Positions 51,457-60,226 of a stretch of 64,000 bases of DNA are shown here, piece after piece. The translations under genes were made by a program, and so were the position numbers. This DNA is from Frateuria_A yonginensis (GTDB taxonomy: Bacteria; Pseudomonadota; Gammaproteobacteria; Xanthomonadales; Rhodanobacteraceae), in NCBI RefSeq assembly GCF_037137055.1, contig NZ_JBBBNY010000003.1, positions 315,271 to 379,270 on the forward strand, written 5' to 3'. The notes beneath the pieces are model-generated. The model did no database searches. It was not told the origin of the DNA and saw only the letters and a list, made by a program, of their open reading frames with translations. Positions within the stretch are counted from its first letter, which is position 1. Every line of letters starts with the position of its first letter.

Positions 51457-52326
51457 ATGCCGAGTTTCGAGTTCCTGCAACTGGACGTGTTCGCCGCACG
51501 CCTGCTCGAGGGCAATCCGCTGGCGGTGGTGGTCGGCGCCGATGCGCTGGACCGCGAGACGATGCAGCGCATCGCACGCTGGACCAACCTTTCCGAGACC
51601 GCCTTCCTGTTGCAACCGACACGACCCGGCGCCGACTACCGCGTGCGCATCTTCACGCCGCGCCAGGAACTGCCCTTCGCCGGCCATCCCAGCGTGGGCA
51701 GCGCGTACGCCGCGATCGAGAGCGGCCGCGTGCCGGAGCAGTCGACGCTGGTGCAGGAGTGCGCCGCGGGCCTGCTGCCGGTGACGGTGGAAGGTCGTGG
51801 TGCGTTGCGCAGGATCCACGTGCAGGCACCGCCGGCGGGCCTCGCAGCCGCGGAGGCGGCCGTGACGGACGCGATCGGCCACGCCCTCGGCCTCGTACCG
51901 AAGACCGTGCACGTCGTGGACAACGGGCCGCTGTGGTTGGTGTGCGACCTGGACGATGCGCGGCGCGTTCGCTCGCTGGCGCCCGACCTGTCCGCGATCG
52001 CAGCGTTGTGCCGGGGGTACGGAGCGATCGGCGTGAGCGTGTTCGGCCGCGAAAGCGCCGGTGATGCGGCCATGGCGGTGCGTGCCTTCTGTCCGGCCGA
52101 CGGCATCCCGGAGGATCCGGTCACCGGCAGCGCCAACGCCGCGATCGGTGCGGTGCTGCACGCGAGCGGCGGACTGGCACGCTACGGCCGCCGCTACACC
52201 GCCAGCCAGGGACGTGAAGTGGGCCGCGACGGCCGCGTCGAGGTGCAGGTGGACGAAACCCGCGGCACGGTCACGATCGGAGGCCGCTGCGTGCTGGGCG
52301 TGTGCGGCAGCTTCACGCTGGATTGA
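51457..52326 (+). CDS. PhzF-family isomerase/epimerase-like protein
   Basis: A 289-residue protein of the PhzF/DapF fold. It starts FLQLDVFAARLLEGNPLAVV, and the catalytic Glu lies in RWTNLSETAFLL (Glu47). The second-half hallmarks are VRIFTPRQELPFAGHPSVGSA and AFCPADGIPEDPVTGSANAAIG. The ATG at 51457 follows GCGAGG; the longer frame from 51385 would run through the palindrome. PhzF relatives act as isomerases on varied small molecules, and nothing here suggests phenazine synthesis. An APC permease follows after 79 bp. Confidence 0.88.
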   Translation: MPSFEFLQLDVFAARLLEGNPLAVVVGADALDRETMQRIARWTNLSETAFLLQPTRPGADYRVRIFTPRQELPFAGHPSVGSAYAAIESGRVPEQSTLVQECAAGLLPVTVEGRGALRRIHVQAPPAGLAAAEAAVTDAIGHALGLVPKTVHVVDNGPLWLVCDLDDARRVRSLAPDLSAIAALCRGYGAIGVSVFGRESAGDAAMAVRAFCPADGIPEDPVTGSANAAIGAVLHASGGLARYGRRYTASQGREVGRDGRVEVQVDETRGTVTIGGRCVLGVCGSFTLD

Positions 52327-52405
52327 GCGGCCGCCCGCACCGGTGCGCTCTTGCCTCCCTGCGCGCCGCCCTCCATGCTCCGCGCACTTCGCCAGAGGCC
52401 ACCGC

Positions 52406-53740
52406 ATGAGCGCGAACAAGGGAAACGACGGCTATCGGCGCAGCCTCGGCCCGTGGGACGCGGCACTGGTGGTGGTGGGCGGCATCATCGGCGGCGGCAT
52501 CTTCCTCAATCCCGGCATCGCGGCGCAGCGCACCGGGTCGGGCCTCGCGCTGCTGCTGGCCTGGATCGGCGCTGGCGTGCTGACCCTTGTCGGCGCGCTG
52601 TGCTACGCCGAGCTCGGCGCGCGGCGGCCGCAGGCAGGCGGCACCTACGTCTACCTGCGCGAGGCCTTCGGACCGCTGGCCGGCTTCCTGTTCGGCTGGA
52701 CCATGCTGCTGGTGATCTATTCGGGCTCCACCGCGGCGGTGGCGACCATCTTCGCCAGCTACGCGGTGGCCGCGTTCGGTCTGCCGGCCGGCACCGCGCT
52801 GCCGCTCACGGTGGGCGCGCTGGTGTTCGTCGCGCTGGTCAACCTGTTCGGCCTCCGCCTCGGTGCGCAGGTGCAGAACCTGTTCGCGCTGCTCAAGCTG
52901 CTGGCCGTCGCGGTGCTGGTCGCCTGCGGGCTGTATCTGGCCGGCGCGCACGCGCCCGCCGCGCTGGCGGCGGATCCGATGCGCACCGGCGTGGGCTTCA
53001 TGGGCGCCGCGTTGCCGGTGCTGTTCGCCTATTCGGGCTTCACCTACCTCAACAACCTCGCCGGTGAAGTGCAGGCGCCGCAGCGCAACCTACCCCGCGC
53101 CTTGTTCGCCGGCATGCTGCTGGTGATTGCCGCCTACGCGCTGGTGAACCTGGCCTACCTGGCCGTGCTCGGCCACGCGGGGCTGGCGGCCAGCACCGCG
53201 CCAGCCGCGCAGGTGATGGACCGCGTGCTGGGCCCCGTGGGCGCGCGCCTGATCGCGCTGGGCATCGCCATCTCCACGCTGGGCTTCTGCAACATCACGC
53301 TGGTGGCCGGCGCGCGCGTGCTGCAGGTGATGGGTGCGGACGGGCTGTTCTTCCGCTTCGTGGCCAAGCTGCATCCACGCCACGGCACGCCCAACGTGGC
53401 GCTGGCGGCGCTCTCGGGCTGGGCCATCGTGCTGGCGCTCTCGGGCAGCTACGGCGCGCTGCTCGACTACGCCACCTTCGGCGACTGGCTGGCCTGCGCG
53501 GTGGGCGTGGCGACGCTGTTCTGGTATCGCCGGCACGACCGGGGCGAGGTGCCGTTCCGCGTGCCGGGCTACCCGCTGCTGCCCTTGCTGTTCGTGCTCG
53601 CGATCGGCGCGGTGGTGGTCGCCACCATGCGCGACAGCCCGCGCAACGCCGGCATCGGCGTGCTCATCATGCTGGCCGGGGTGCCGGTGTATTACGCGTG
53701 GCGCAGGCGCCGGGCCGTGGGCGGGCGTCCGGCACCGTAG
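52406..53740 (+). CDS. APC-family amino acid permease
   Basis: A 444-residue inner-membrane transporter with about 12 helices. It opens with ALVVVGGIIGGGIFLNPG, the substrate-binding first helix of APC carriers. Other conserved parts are ELGARRPQAGGTYVYLREAFG and PVLFAYSGFTYLNNLAGEVQ (sixth helix). The substrate is probably an amino acid or polyamine and cannot be refined from sequence. It follows the PhzF-like gene on the same strand and may share its transcript, suggesting uptake of a substrate for that enzyme. Confidence 0.88.
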   Translation: MSANKGNDGYRRSLGPWDAALVVVGGIIGGGIFLNPGIAAQRTGSGLALLLAWIGAGVLTLVGALCYAELGARRPQAGGTYVYLREAFGPLAGFLFGWTMLLVIYSGSTAAVATIFASYAVAAFGLPAGTALPLTVGALVFVALVNLFGLRLGAQVQNLFALLKLLAVAVLVACGLYLAGAHAPAALAADPMRTGVGFMGAALPVLFAYSGFTYLNNLAGEVQAPQRNLPRALFAGMLLVIAAYALVNLAYLAVLGHAGLAASTAPAAQVMDRVLGPVGARLIALGIAISTLGFCNITLVAGARVLQVMGADGLFFRFVAKLHPRHGTPNVALAALSGWAIVLALSGSYGALLDYATFGDWLACAVGVATLFWYRRHDRGEVPFRVPGYPLLPLLFVLAIGAVVVATMRDSPRNAGIGVLIMLAGVPVYYAWRRRRAVGGRPAP

Positions 53741-53741
53741 G

Positions 53742-53806
53742 GCAGGCCTGTTCGCGGTTTTTTCTCGACGCCGCCGAAGGCATCGCGAGCAGGCTCGCTC
53801 CTGCAC
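53742..53806. repeat. REP-like palindrome pair after the permease gene
   Basis: GCAGGCCTGTTCGCGGTTTT at 53742 and GGCATCGCGAGCAGGCTCGC at about 53780 form an inverted pair. It may end the permease transcript. Confidence 0.7.
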
Positions 53807-53901
53807 GGCGGGGCGCCCGCCAACTGAACGCCGGTCGCGGCCCGGCTGCCCCGTTCGCCGGGGCGATGCCACAATAAGGGTCCACGCGTAAGGAAACTCC
53901 G

Positions 53902-54429
53902 ATGCTGCAAGCGCAAGCCCCGGGCCTGCCGCCCGCCACACCCGGCGAGATCACACCGGTCCCCGTGCGCGAGGGCATCGAGCTGGTCGTCAACGGCGAG
54001 CGCTTCTGGCATACCGGCGACCCGCTGATGCCGCTGCTGTGGTACCTGCGCGACGTGCTGCGCCTGACCGGCACCAAGGTCGGCGGCGCGCACGGCGAGG
54101 GCGGGTACGACCTGGTGCTGGTCGATGGCAAGGCGGTGTCCGCGATCAAACGCCCCATGGCCGAACTCGCCGGCGCGCGCGTGACCACGGTGGAGGGCCT
54201 CGCCAACCCGGACGGCAGCCTGCATCCGTTGCAGCAGGCCTTCATCGACGAGGACGCGATCGGCTGCGGCTACTGCACCCCGGGCTGGCTGATCGCCGGC
54301 GTCGACCTGCTCACGCGCAAGCCCAAACCCACCGACGAGGACATCGACCAGTTGCCCAATCGCTGCCGCTGCGGCTGCCAGACGCGGGTGCGCCGCGCGA
54401 TCAAGCGCGCCGCGGGGGTGCCGGCATGA
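53902..54429 (+). CDS. IorA-like (2Fe-2S) subunit of a molybdenum hydroxylase, lacking the first cluster ligands
   Basis: A 175-residue small subunit of the xanthine dehydrogenase family. The C-terminal [2Fe-2S] domain is intact: IGCGYCTPGWL (about 121-125) and NRCRCGCQTR (about 152-160). In the ferredoxin-like N-terminal domain the family has GTKxGCGxGxCGxC; here it reads GTKVGGAHGEGGYDLVLV (about residues 57-73), with no cysteine. The first cluster, next to the outside electron acceptor, is therefore probably missing. The stop overlaps the large-subunit ATG (ATGA), so it is translated with it. Confidence 0.82.
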   Translation: MLQAQAPGLPPATPGEITPVPVREGIELVVNGERFWHTGDPLMPLLWYLRDVLRLTGTKVGGAHGEGGYDLVLVDGKAVSAIKRPMAELAGARVTTVEGLANPDGSLHPLQQAFIDEDAIGCGYCTPGWLIAGVDLLTRKPKPTDEDIDQLPNRCRCGCQTRVRRAIKRAAGVPA

Positions 54430-56681
54430 GCGGATCGATGCGGCTCTCGCGCCGGCGGTTCCTGCAGGTGCTCGCCGGCAGCGCCGGCGCCCTGGTGGTC
54501 GGGGTGCGCTTTGCCCGGGCGCGCGACGTGCCCGTTCCGCCGGGCATGCTGGGCGACGACTTCGGCGCACTCGGGCCGTACGTGCGCATCGACCGCGAAG
54601 GCGACGTGCTGATCGGCACGCGCGACCCGGACACCGGCACCGGCACCGCGACGTCGCTACCGCGGATCATCGCGGAGGAACTGGAGGCCGACTGGACCCG
54701 CGTCCGCGTGGTTCCGCTGGGGCTGGGCGTCACGGCCCGCAACGGCAAGCCGGTGTGGACCTACGGCCACCAGCGCAGCGGCACCGGCGATTCGATTCCC
54801 GCGGCCTGGGCCGACCTGCGCCAGGCCGGCGCCCTGGCGCGCTGGCTGATCACCCAGGCGGCCGCGCGCCGGCTGGGGATCGCCGCGGACCGGTTGCGCT
54901 GCGAAGCCGGCATGGTCATCACGCCCGACGGCCGCCGCTTCCCGTACGGCAGCCTGGTCGAGGCGGCCGGCAAGATCGACCCGCCGGCCGCGCCGCTGCC
55001 GCTGAAGCCGCCGCAGCGCTACACGCTGATCGGCCGACCCGCCGGCGACGTGGATGCGCGGGCGATCGTCACCGGCCAGACCCGTTACGCCATCGACGCG
55101 CACTATGCCGACGCGCTGGTCGCCGTGCTCGCCCAGTGCCCCTGGCCCGACGGCAGCCTGGCCAGCATCGAGACCGCGCCCGCACTCGCGGTCAAGGGTG
55201 TGGTCAAGGTGGTGCCGCTCGATCCCGAAGCCGGCGTGCCGCCGGGGCAGACCGCCATCGCGCCGGCCGTGGCGGTGCTCGCCGAGACGACCTGGGCCGC
55301 CCTGCGCGGCCTGGCCGAGCTCAAGCTCGAGTGGAAGCCGGGCCAGGGCAGCGCCAACGAGGACAGCGCCCGGTTCGAGGACCAGGCGATCGCGCTGCTA
55401 GGCACCGACGCGGCGCCGACCACGCGCGTGCGCGACGACGGCGACCTCAAGGCGGCCAACCGCAAGGCCGCGCGGCGGGTCGAGGCCACCTACGTGCAGC
55501 CATGGCTGGCGCATGCCACGCCCGAGCCGATGAACTGCCTGGTGCGCCTGGACAAGGACCAGGCCACCCTGGTGGTGCCGACGCAGGCGCCGCAGCAGGC
55601 CTGGGCCGTGGTGCGGCGCCTCACCGGCCTGGCGCCGGACCGGATCGCCATCGAGGTCCCTCGCGTGGGCGGCGGCTACGGCCGGCGCCTGGACCACGAC
55701 TACGTCGCCGAGGCGGTGATGCTGGCCAAGGCGGTCGACAAGCCCGTGCGGCTGATGTGGACGCACGAGCAGGGCCTCGCGCACGACTACTACCGCTCGG
55801 CCACCGTGCACCGGATCAAGGCGGTGATCGACCGCAAGCGGCACGTGATCGCCTGGGACCAGCGCATGGCGAGCGCCCCCGCACTGGCCGGCCGCGGCGT
55901 GCCCGCCGACCGGTTGTGGAGCGGCGAAGTGGATGCCGGCCAGCTCCCCGCCGGCCTGCTGCCGACCTACCGCAGCGACTGGTACAGCCTGGCCTCGGCC
56001 ATGCCGCGCGGCCCGCACCGCGGCGAACCGCACGTGACCAACGCCTTCGCGGTGGAGAGCTTCATCGACGAGATCGCGCACACGCTGCGCGAGAACCCGC
56101 TGGACACCCGCCTGCGCCTGCTCGGCGAGCCCCGGCAGATCCCGCTCGCGGGTGGCGGCACGCTGGACGTGGGCCGCCTGCTCAACGTGCTGAAGCTGGT
56201 GACCGACCGCATCGAGTGGAAGAACTGGCTGCACAACGTCAACGGCATGGGCCTGGCCTGCTGGCACATCGACGGCGCCTATGTCGCCCATGCGATCGAG
56301 GCGGCGATGCAGGGCGAGAAGCTCGACATCGTGCGCGTGGTCTGTGCGGTGGACGTGGGTCGCGTGGTCAATCCGCTGGGCCTGGAGGGCCAGGTCGCGG
56401 GCGCCACCCTGGACGCGCTCTCCAACGCGCTCGCCCCCTCGATCACCTTCAGGAACGGCCAGGTGCAGCAGCAGGGCCTGAAGGATTACCCGCTCGCCAC
56501 CATGGCGCAGCTGCCGCGCGAGGTCGAGGTGATCACCGTCCCCAACGACCGCGCGCCCACCGGCGCCAGTTTCCTCGCCATGCCCACCGCCGCGCCCGCG
56601 CTGGCCAACGCGGTGTTCCGCGCCAGCGCCGTGCGCGTGCGGCGGCTGCCGCTGATGAAGGAGCTGCTGCGGCTGCTCTGA
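54426..56681 (+). CDS. IorB-like molybdopterin-binding large subunit, Tat-exported
   Basis: A 751-residue molybdenum hydroxylase large subunit. The N-terminus has a twin-arginine signal (LSRRRFLQVLAGSAGALVVG), so the folded complex is moved to the periplasm. The family layout matches isoquinoline 1-oxidoreductase beta subunits: GTRDPDTGTGTATSLPRIIAE, PVWTYGHQRSGTGDS, RVGGGYGRRLDHDYVAEAV and AMPRGPHRGEPHVTNAFAVE. The catalytic Glu near the C-terminus is probably in GLEGQVAGATLDAL. It oxidises an aldehyde or N-heterocycle with water as oxygen source. No FAD subunit is encoded nearby, so electrons likely leave through the small subunit to a cytochrome. Confidence 0.85.
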   Translation: MSGSMRLSRRRFLQVLAGSAGALVVGVRFARARDVPVPPGMLGDDFGALGPYVRIDREGDVLIGTRDPDTGTGTATSLPRIIAEELEADWTRVRVVPLGLGVTARNGKPVWTYGHQRSGTGDSIPAAWADLRQAGALARWLITQAAARRLGIAADRLRCEAGMVITPDGRRFPYGSLVEAAGKIDPPAAPLPLKPPQRYTLIGRPAGDVDARAIVTGQTRYAIDAHYADALVAVLAQCPWPDGSLASIETAPALAVKGVVKVVPLDPEAGVPPGQTAIAPAVAVLAETTWAALRGLAELKLEWKPGQGSANEDSARFEDQAIALLGTDAAPTTRVRDDGDLKAANRKAARRVEATYVQPWLAHATPEPMNCLVRLDKDQATLVVPTQAPQQAWAVVRRLTGLAPDRIAIEVPRVGGGYGRRLDHDYVAEAVMLAKAVDKPVRLMWTHEQGLAHDYYRSATVHRIKAVIDRKRHVIAWDQRMASAPALAGRGVPADRLWSGEVDAGQLPAGLLPTYRSDWYSLASAMPRGPHRGEPHVTNAFAVESFIDEIAHTLRENPLDTRLRLLGEPRQIPLAGGGTLDVGRLLNVLKLVTDRIEWKNWLHNVNGMGLACWHIDGAYVAHAIEAAMQGEKLDIVRVVCAVDVGRVVNPLGLEGQVAGATLDALSNALAPSITFRNGQVQQQGLKDYPLATMAQLPREVEVITVPNDRAPTGASFLAMPTAAPALANAVFRASAVRVRRLPLMKELLRLL

Positions 56682-56694
56682 GCCGTGGATAGGC

Positions 56695-57250
56695 TTGGCC
56701 GCCCAAACGAGTGCCTGCCTGGTCGATGCCGCCGCCCTGAAGACGCAGGTCCGCCGCGCGTTCGACGATGTCGAGCCGCCGCCCTGGTGCCTTGCCGGCA
56801 GCGCCGAGGGTACCGAGCCGGCGCTGCTCGCCAGGGAATTCACGGCCGTGCTCGACCGCCACTGGAGCGAGCTCGCGCCCGCGTTCCCGGACCAGGCGCC
56901 CGGCGGTTTCGGCTCCGCGCTCTGGTTCTTCTCCGACGAGGCCTTCCGCTTCTATCTGTCGGCCTACCTGGTCGCCGCCCTCGACGGGCAGCTGGCGCAG
57001 GCCGACCCGGTGTTCCATCTCACCCATGGCTTCACCCAGGCCGGGACACGCCCGATCAACCCGCGCCGTTACATCGCAGCCACGGCCCGCGACTAACGCC
57101 GTCTACCGGTTCGCCGCGTTCACGCCGCGCCAGGCGTCGGCCAACCGCGCGTTCCTCGAATGGTCCGCCGCGCACCCGCGCTGCCTGCCGCTCGAGCGCC
57201 GACACATCGACGCGGCGATCGGCTCCTACTCGGCTGCGAGAGCGACCTGA
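56695..57250 (+). pseudogene. DUF6714-like gene broken by one extra base
   Basis: The first frame reads from TTG 56695: VRRAFDDVEPPPWCLAG, then FSDEAFRFYLSAYLVAALDG, FHLTHGF and INPRRYIAATARD, and stops at 57094-57096. If one A is removed from GACTAACGCC (57091-57100) the text becomes GACTACGCC and the frame continues DYAVYRFAAFTPRQASANRA, FLEWSAAHP and RRHIDAAIGSYSAARAT to 57250. That tail completes the family. A base insertion or a sequencing error is the simplest cause. The function is unknown. Confidence 0.78.
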
Positions 57251-57304
57251 GCGGCCGGGCCACCGCCGCCGCACGCGCCCGATGCGCAGCGCCCCTGCAG
57301 CGTT

Positions 57305-59236
57305 TCATTGGAACTGGTCGCTGGGCGGCACCCAGGAGCTCGACGTCCCGGCCGGCAAGGGTGCCGGCGCCGGCACCGCTTCGCAGCCCGGCGGCAGCGG
57401 GCCGCCGGCCACGCGCGCGGTGGCGCACTGGGCGGCGTTGTCCAGGTGGATGGACGTCGCCGGCGCCGGTGCGGACGTGGCAGCGGCGGCGCTGGCCGCC
57501 GGCATCGGCGCGAGCGGCTTGACTGGCGCCTGGTTGAGCCGCCGGTACTGCTCGGCGGTGCCGCCCTTGGCCGGCGGGTCCGGGTTGCCGCAGCCGAACA
57601 GGGCGATCGGGAACAGCGGGCTGACCTTGCACTCGACGCGCACGCCGCGCGGCAGGTGGAAGGTGTGCTCGACCGTGGTCTTCTCGACCGCGTGGCGTAG
57701 CGCGGTGTCGAGCGAGCTCTCGCCCTCGGGTGTCCAGGCATCCTCGAACCGGGTGGGCCGGTAGCCGATGTCGGGCGCGCGGTGCTCCATGATCTGCGTG
57801 TCGCCGCGCGGCTGCAGCTGGATGTAGCTGCCGAGCCGGCCGTGTTCGCCGCCTTGCGCCGCGCCCGGCTGCGCCTTGCCCTGGCGACCCTCGCCCTGCC
57901 CCGCACCCTGCCCCGCCCGCGGCGCGGGCTGGCCGGCGGCGCTCGGATTGGCGGCCGCCTCGCTCGCGCCTTCACGGGCGGCACCGGGGACGCCGGTGTC
58001 GCTGCCGGCCGCCGTCGCTTGCGGGGCGCTGCTGGGCTGTCCCGTCTCGGCCTCGGTCGCGCCGGGCATGGCCGTGCTGGTCGCGGTGGCCGCCACGGCG
58101 GAGGCGGCGCTCGCCGGCGACGGCGAGGCCGGCGCCGCGGCCGCCACCTCCGGGCGCGCGAGCGGGAGCGAGGCGGCAGGCATGGCCGGCGCCGGCAGGG
58201 CGATCGCGGGCGCCTCCGGCTTCGCCGGGGCGGGCACGTTGGCGCTGCCGACCGGCACCGCGCCGAGCTGCGGCTCGGCGAGCTGGATCGCCGGCGCCTG
58301 CACGCGCGGCCGCTCGCGCGCCACGATCGGCGCAGGCGGAGCGAGCTGAGGCGACAGGTCGATTGCCGGAGCCGCCTGCGCCGGTAGCGGGATGGCCTCC
58401 ACCTGCGGTGCGGCGGGGGCGGCGGGCGGCTGGGGACGCACCAGCGGGACCGGACTGGGCGGGGCGTCCTGCGGCGGCGGCGTCCGCTCGAGCGCGATGC
58501 TCGGCGCCGCGACCGTGGGCGGCGCCTGCGCCGGCACGTCCGGCAGCGCCAGCGACGGCGGCGACGGCATCGGCCGGTTGCCCTCGGGCTGCGGCTTGCG
58601 CACGGGCTCGGGCTGGAACCGTGGCGGCACCGGACGGGCTGCCGGCGGCGTGTCGAGATGGACCTGCGGCGGTGCGCCGGCCAGCGGCACCGGGGCCAGA
58701 TCCGGCGTCGGCTGCGGACGCGGCACCGCCAGGGGCGGCGCGGGCGCGGCGGGCGCGGCGATACGGATCGTGGCGCGCGGCGCGCTGACGGTGATGACCG
58801 GCATGTCCGGCCGTGCCGGTTGGGGCTTCGCCGGCACGGGCGTCGGCGGCATCGAGGGTGCGCGCGACGGCGCCACCGCGACCCGCGCGCCGCCGCGGCG
58901 GGCCGGCCCGATCCGTTTCGGTGGCGTGCCGCGCACCGGCGGCGGTGGCGGCGGCTCGGGCTTCTCGATCAGGCGCACCTGCAGCGGCTCGGAGCGGTGC
59001 ACCGGCTCCTCCAGGTCGTAGGCCGGCCCCAGGATCGCGCCGAACAGCACCAGCAGATGCACCAGCGAGGAGCCAACGATGCCGGCGACGCGCAGGCCGC
59101 GATCACGCGGACGCTCGGCACGGCGACGGCGGTAGACGATGGCCCGCGCGGCCGCTTCGCGCGGCGATTGCAGCATGACCACCGGGCGCGCTTCGGCGGG
59201 CGAGTCGCTGGGCTTGTCCGCGGGGGGCAGGGGCAT
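57305..59236 (-). CDS. Proline-rich TonB-like envelope protein, paralogue A
   Basis: About 643 residues. A short cytoplasmic tail is followed by one membrane helix (VAGIVGSSLVHLLVLFGAIL) and a very long Pro/Ala region (PEPPPPPPVRGTPPKR and onward, about 350 residues) able to span the periplasm. Near the end is a folded domain: PRGDTQIMEHRAPDIGYRPT, then RFEDAW, HLPRGVRVECKVSPLFPIAL, FGCGNPDPP and RRLNQAPVKPLAP. The same domain ends the next gene. The layout recalls TonB, but the C-terminal domain is not a TonB domain that I can recognise. Start 59236 or 59275; neither has a clear ribosome site. Confidence 0.7.
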   Translation of the reverse strand: MPLPPADKPSDSPAEARPVVMLQSPREAAARAIVYRRRRAERPRDRGLRVAGIVGSSLVHLLVLFGAILGPAYDLEEPVHRSEPLQVRLIEKPEPPPPPPVRGTPPKRIGPARRGGARVAVAPSRAPSMPPTPVPAKPQPARPDMPVITVSAPRATIRIAAPAAPAPPLAVPRPQPTPDLAPVPLAGAPPQVHLDTPPAARPVPPRFQPEPVRKPQPEGNRPMPSPPSLALPDVPAQAPPTVAAPSIALERTPPPQDAPPSPVPLVRPQPPAAPAAPQVEAIPLPAQAAPAIDLSPQLAPPAPIVARERPRVQAPAIQLAEPQLGAVPVGSANVPAPAKPEAPAIALPAPAMPAASLPLARPEVAAAAPASPSPASAASAVAATATSTAMPGATEAETGQPSSAPQATAAGSDTGVPGAAREGASEAAANPSAAGQPAPRAGQGAGQGEGRQGKAQPGAAQGGEHGRLGSYIQLQPRGDTQIMEHRAPDIGYRPTRFEDAWTPEGESSLDTALRHAVEKTTVEHTFHLPRGVRVECKVSPLFPIALFGCGNPDPPAKGGTAEQYRRLNQAPVKPLAPMPAASAAAATSAPAPATSIHLDNAAQCATARVAGGPLPPGCEAVPAPAPLPAGTSSSWVPPSDQFQ

Positions 59237-59308
59237 CGGTGCAGTGTAGCTTGGGGTCGGCTCGCGGATGCCCATGCCCGCGCACGAAGGCCGCTGTGCG
59301 CGAAGCGG

Positions 59309-60226
59309 TCAGGGCGGCTTCGGGCAATGCGCGGCCAGCGGCTTGCCGGCGCGTCGGGCCTCGGCGCATTCGGCGTCGACGGCGCGCGCCGGCGTGTCCA
59401 CCGGGCAGCCCTGCGGCAGCGGCTTGCCGGCGCGGTAGAGCGCGATGCACTCGCCCGGATCCCGTTGCGCCGGCGCCAGCTCCTTGGCCAGCGGCGCGGC
59501 CGGCGCCATGTTCAGGCGTTCGTCGCCGTCCTTTTTCGAGGGAGCCGGGGGCGGCATGGCGCAGTCCGGCGTGGGCAGGCCGAACAGCGTCTTGCACTTC
59601 AGGTGCACGCCGTGGCCGAGGTTGACCTCCTCGTGCTGGCCGGTATGGAGCGTGCGCAGCACGCCGCGCACGCCCTGCCCCACGATGGTCTCGTCCGGCG
59701 GCGGGAAGTACTGCTCGAAGCGCGTGGCCCGATACTTCACCGGGCTGTCGTGGCGCATCACCTGCGTATCGCCCTGCGGCAGGCGCTGCACGTAACCGGG
59801 CGCGGAGGCGCTGCTTGCGGCCGGCGCCGGCAACCGCACCTGACCGGTGCGGTCGTACAGCTGCGCAGGCATGCGTGGCGCGGAGGCGGCCGCGGCCGGC
59901 TCCGGCAGGCGGACGGTCATCGCATTCGGCGCCGGCCGCTCGCGTACCTGCGCGGGGTGCGCCGGCGGTGCCGGCGCAGGCGGCGGCTGCGGGAGCGGCG
60001 ACGCCCGCGGCCGCGCGATGAAGCGCACCTGCAGCGCTCCGTCCAATTGCGCGTGGACCACCTCCCGGACGGCACGGGGCCGCATCTCCCACCACACGAT
60101 GGCGGCGAACAGCACGTGCAGCGCCAGCACCACGCCGAGCGCGAGGCGGAAGCGCCACGGCTCGCGCGGCGTCGGGCGTGCGCGCCATGCGCGCAGCAAT
60201 GTGCGGGTTTCCTCGTCCAGCGGCAC
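59309..60226 (-). CDS. TonB-like envelope protein, paralogue B
   Basis: A 305-residue protein from a GTG start. It has a membrane helix (FRLALGVVLALHVLFAAIVWW), a short Pro-rich stretch (PLPQPPPAPAPPAHP) and the same C-terminal domain as its downstream neighbour: LPQGDTQVMRHDSPVKYRAT, RFEQYFPPPDE, LGHGVHLKCKTLFGLPTPDC and RLNMAPAAPLA. The final part carries paired cysteines (GECIALYRAGKPLPQGC; AECAEARRAGKPLAAHC), which suggests disulfides in the periplasm. It is upstream of paralogue A on the same strand and probably co-transcribed. Confidence 0.7.
   Translation of the reverse strand: MPLDEETRTLLRAWRARPTPREPWRFRLALGVVLALHVLFAAIVWWEMRPRAVREVVHAQLDGALQVRFIARPRASPLPQPPPAPAPPAHPAQVRERPAPNAMTVRLPEPAAAASAPRMPAQLYDRTGQVRLPAPAASSASAPGYVQRLPQGDTQVMRHDSPVKYRATRFEQYFPPPDETIVGQGVRGVLRTLHTGQHEEVNLGHGVHLKCKTLFGLPTPDCAMPPPAPSKKDGDERLNMAPAAPLAKELAPAQRDPGECIALYRAGKPLPQGCPVDTPARAVDAECAEARRAGKPLAAHCPKPP

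Noticed and set aside
53902..54429. Cys-less motif of the small subunit as a frameshift artefact
   Set aside because: The frame continues normally through both sides with family residues (GTK before, LVLVDGKAV after), so no shift can restore cysteines.
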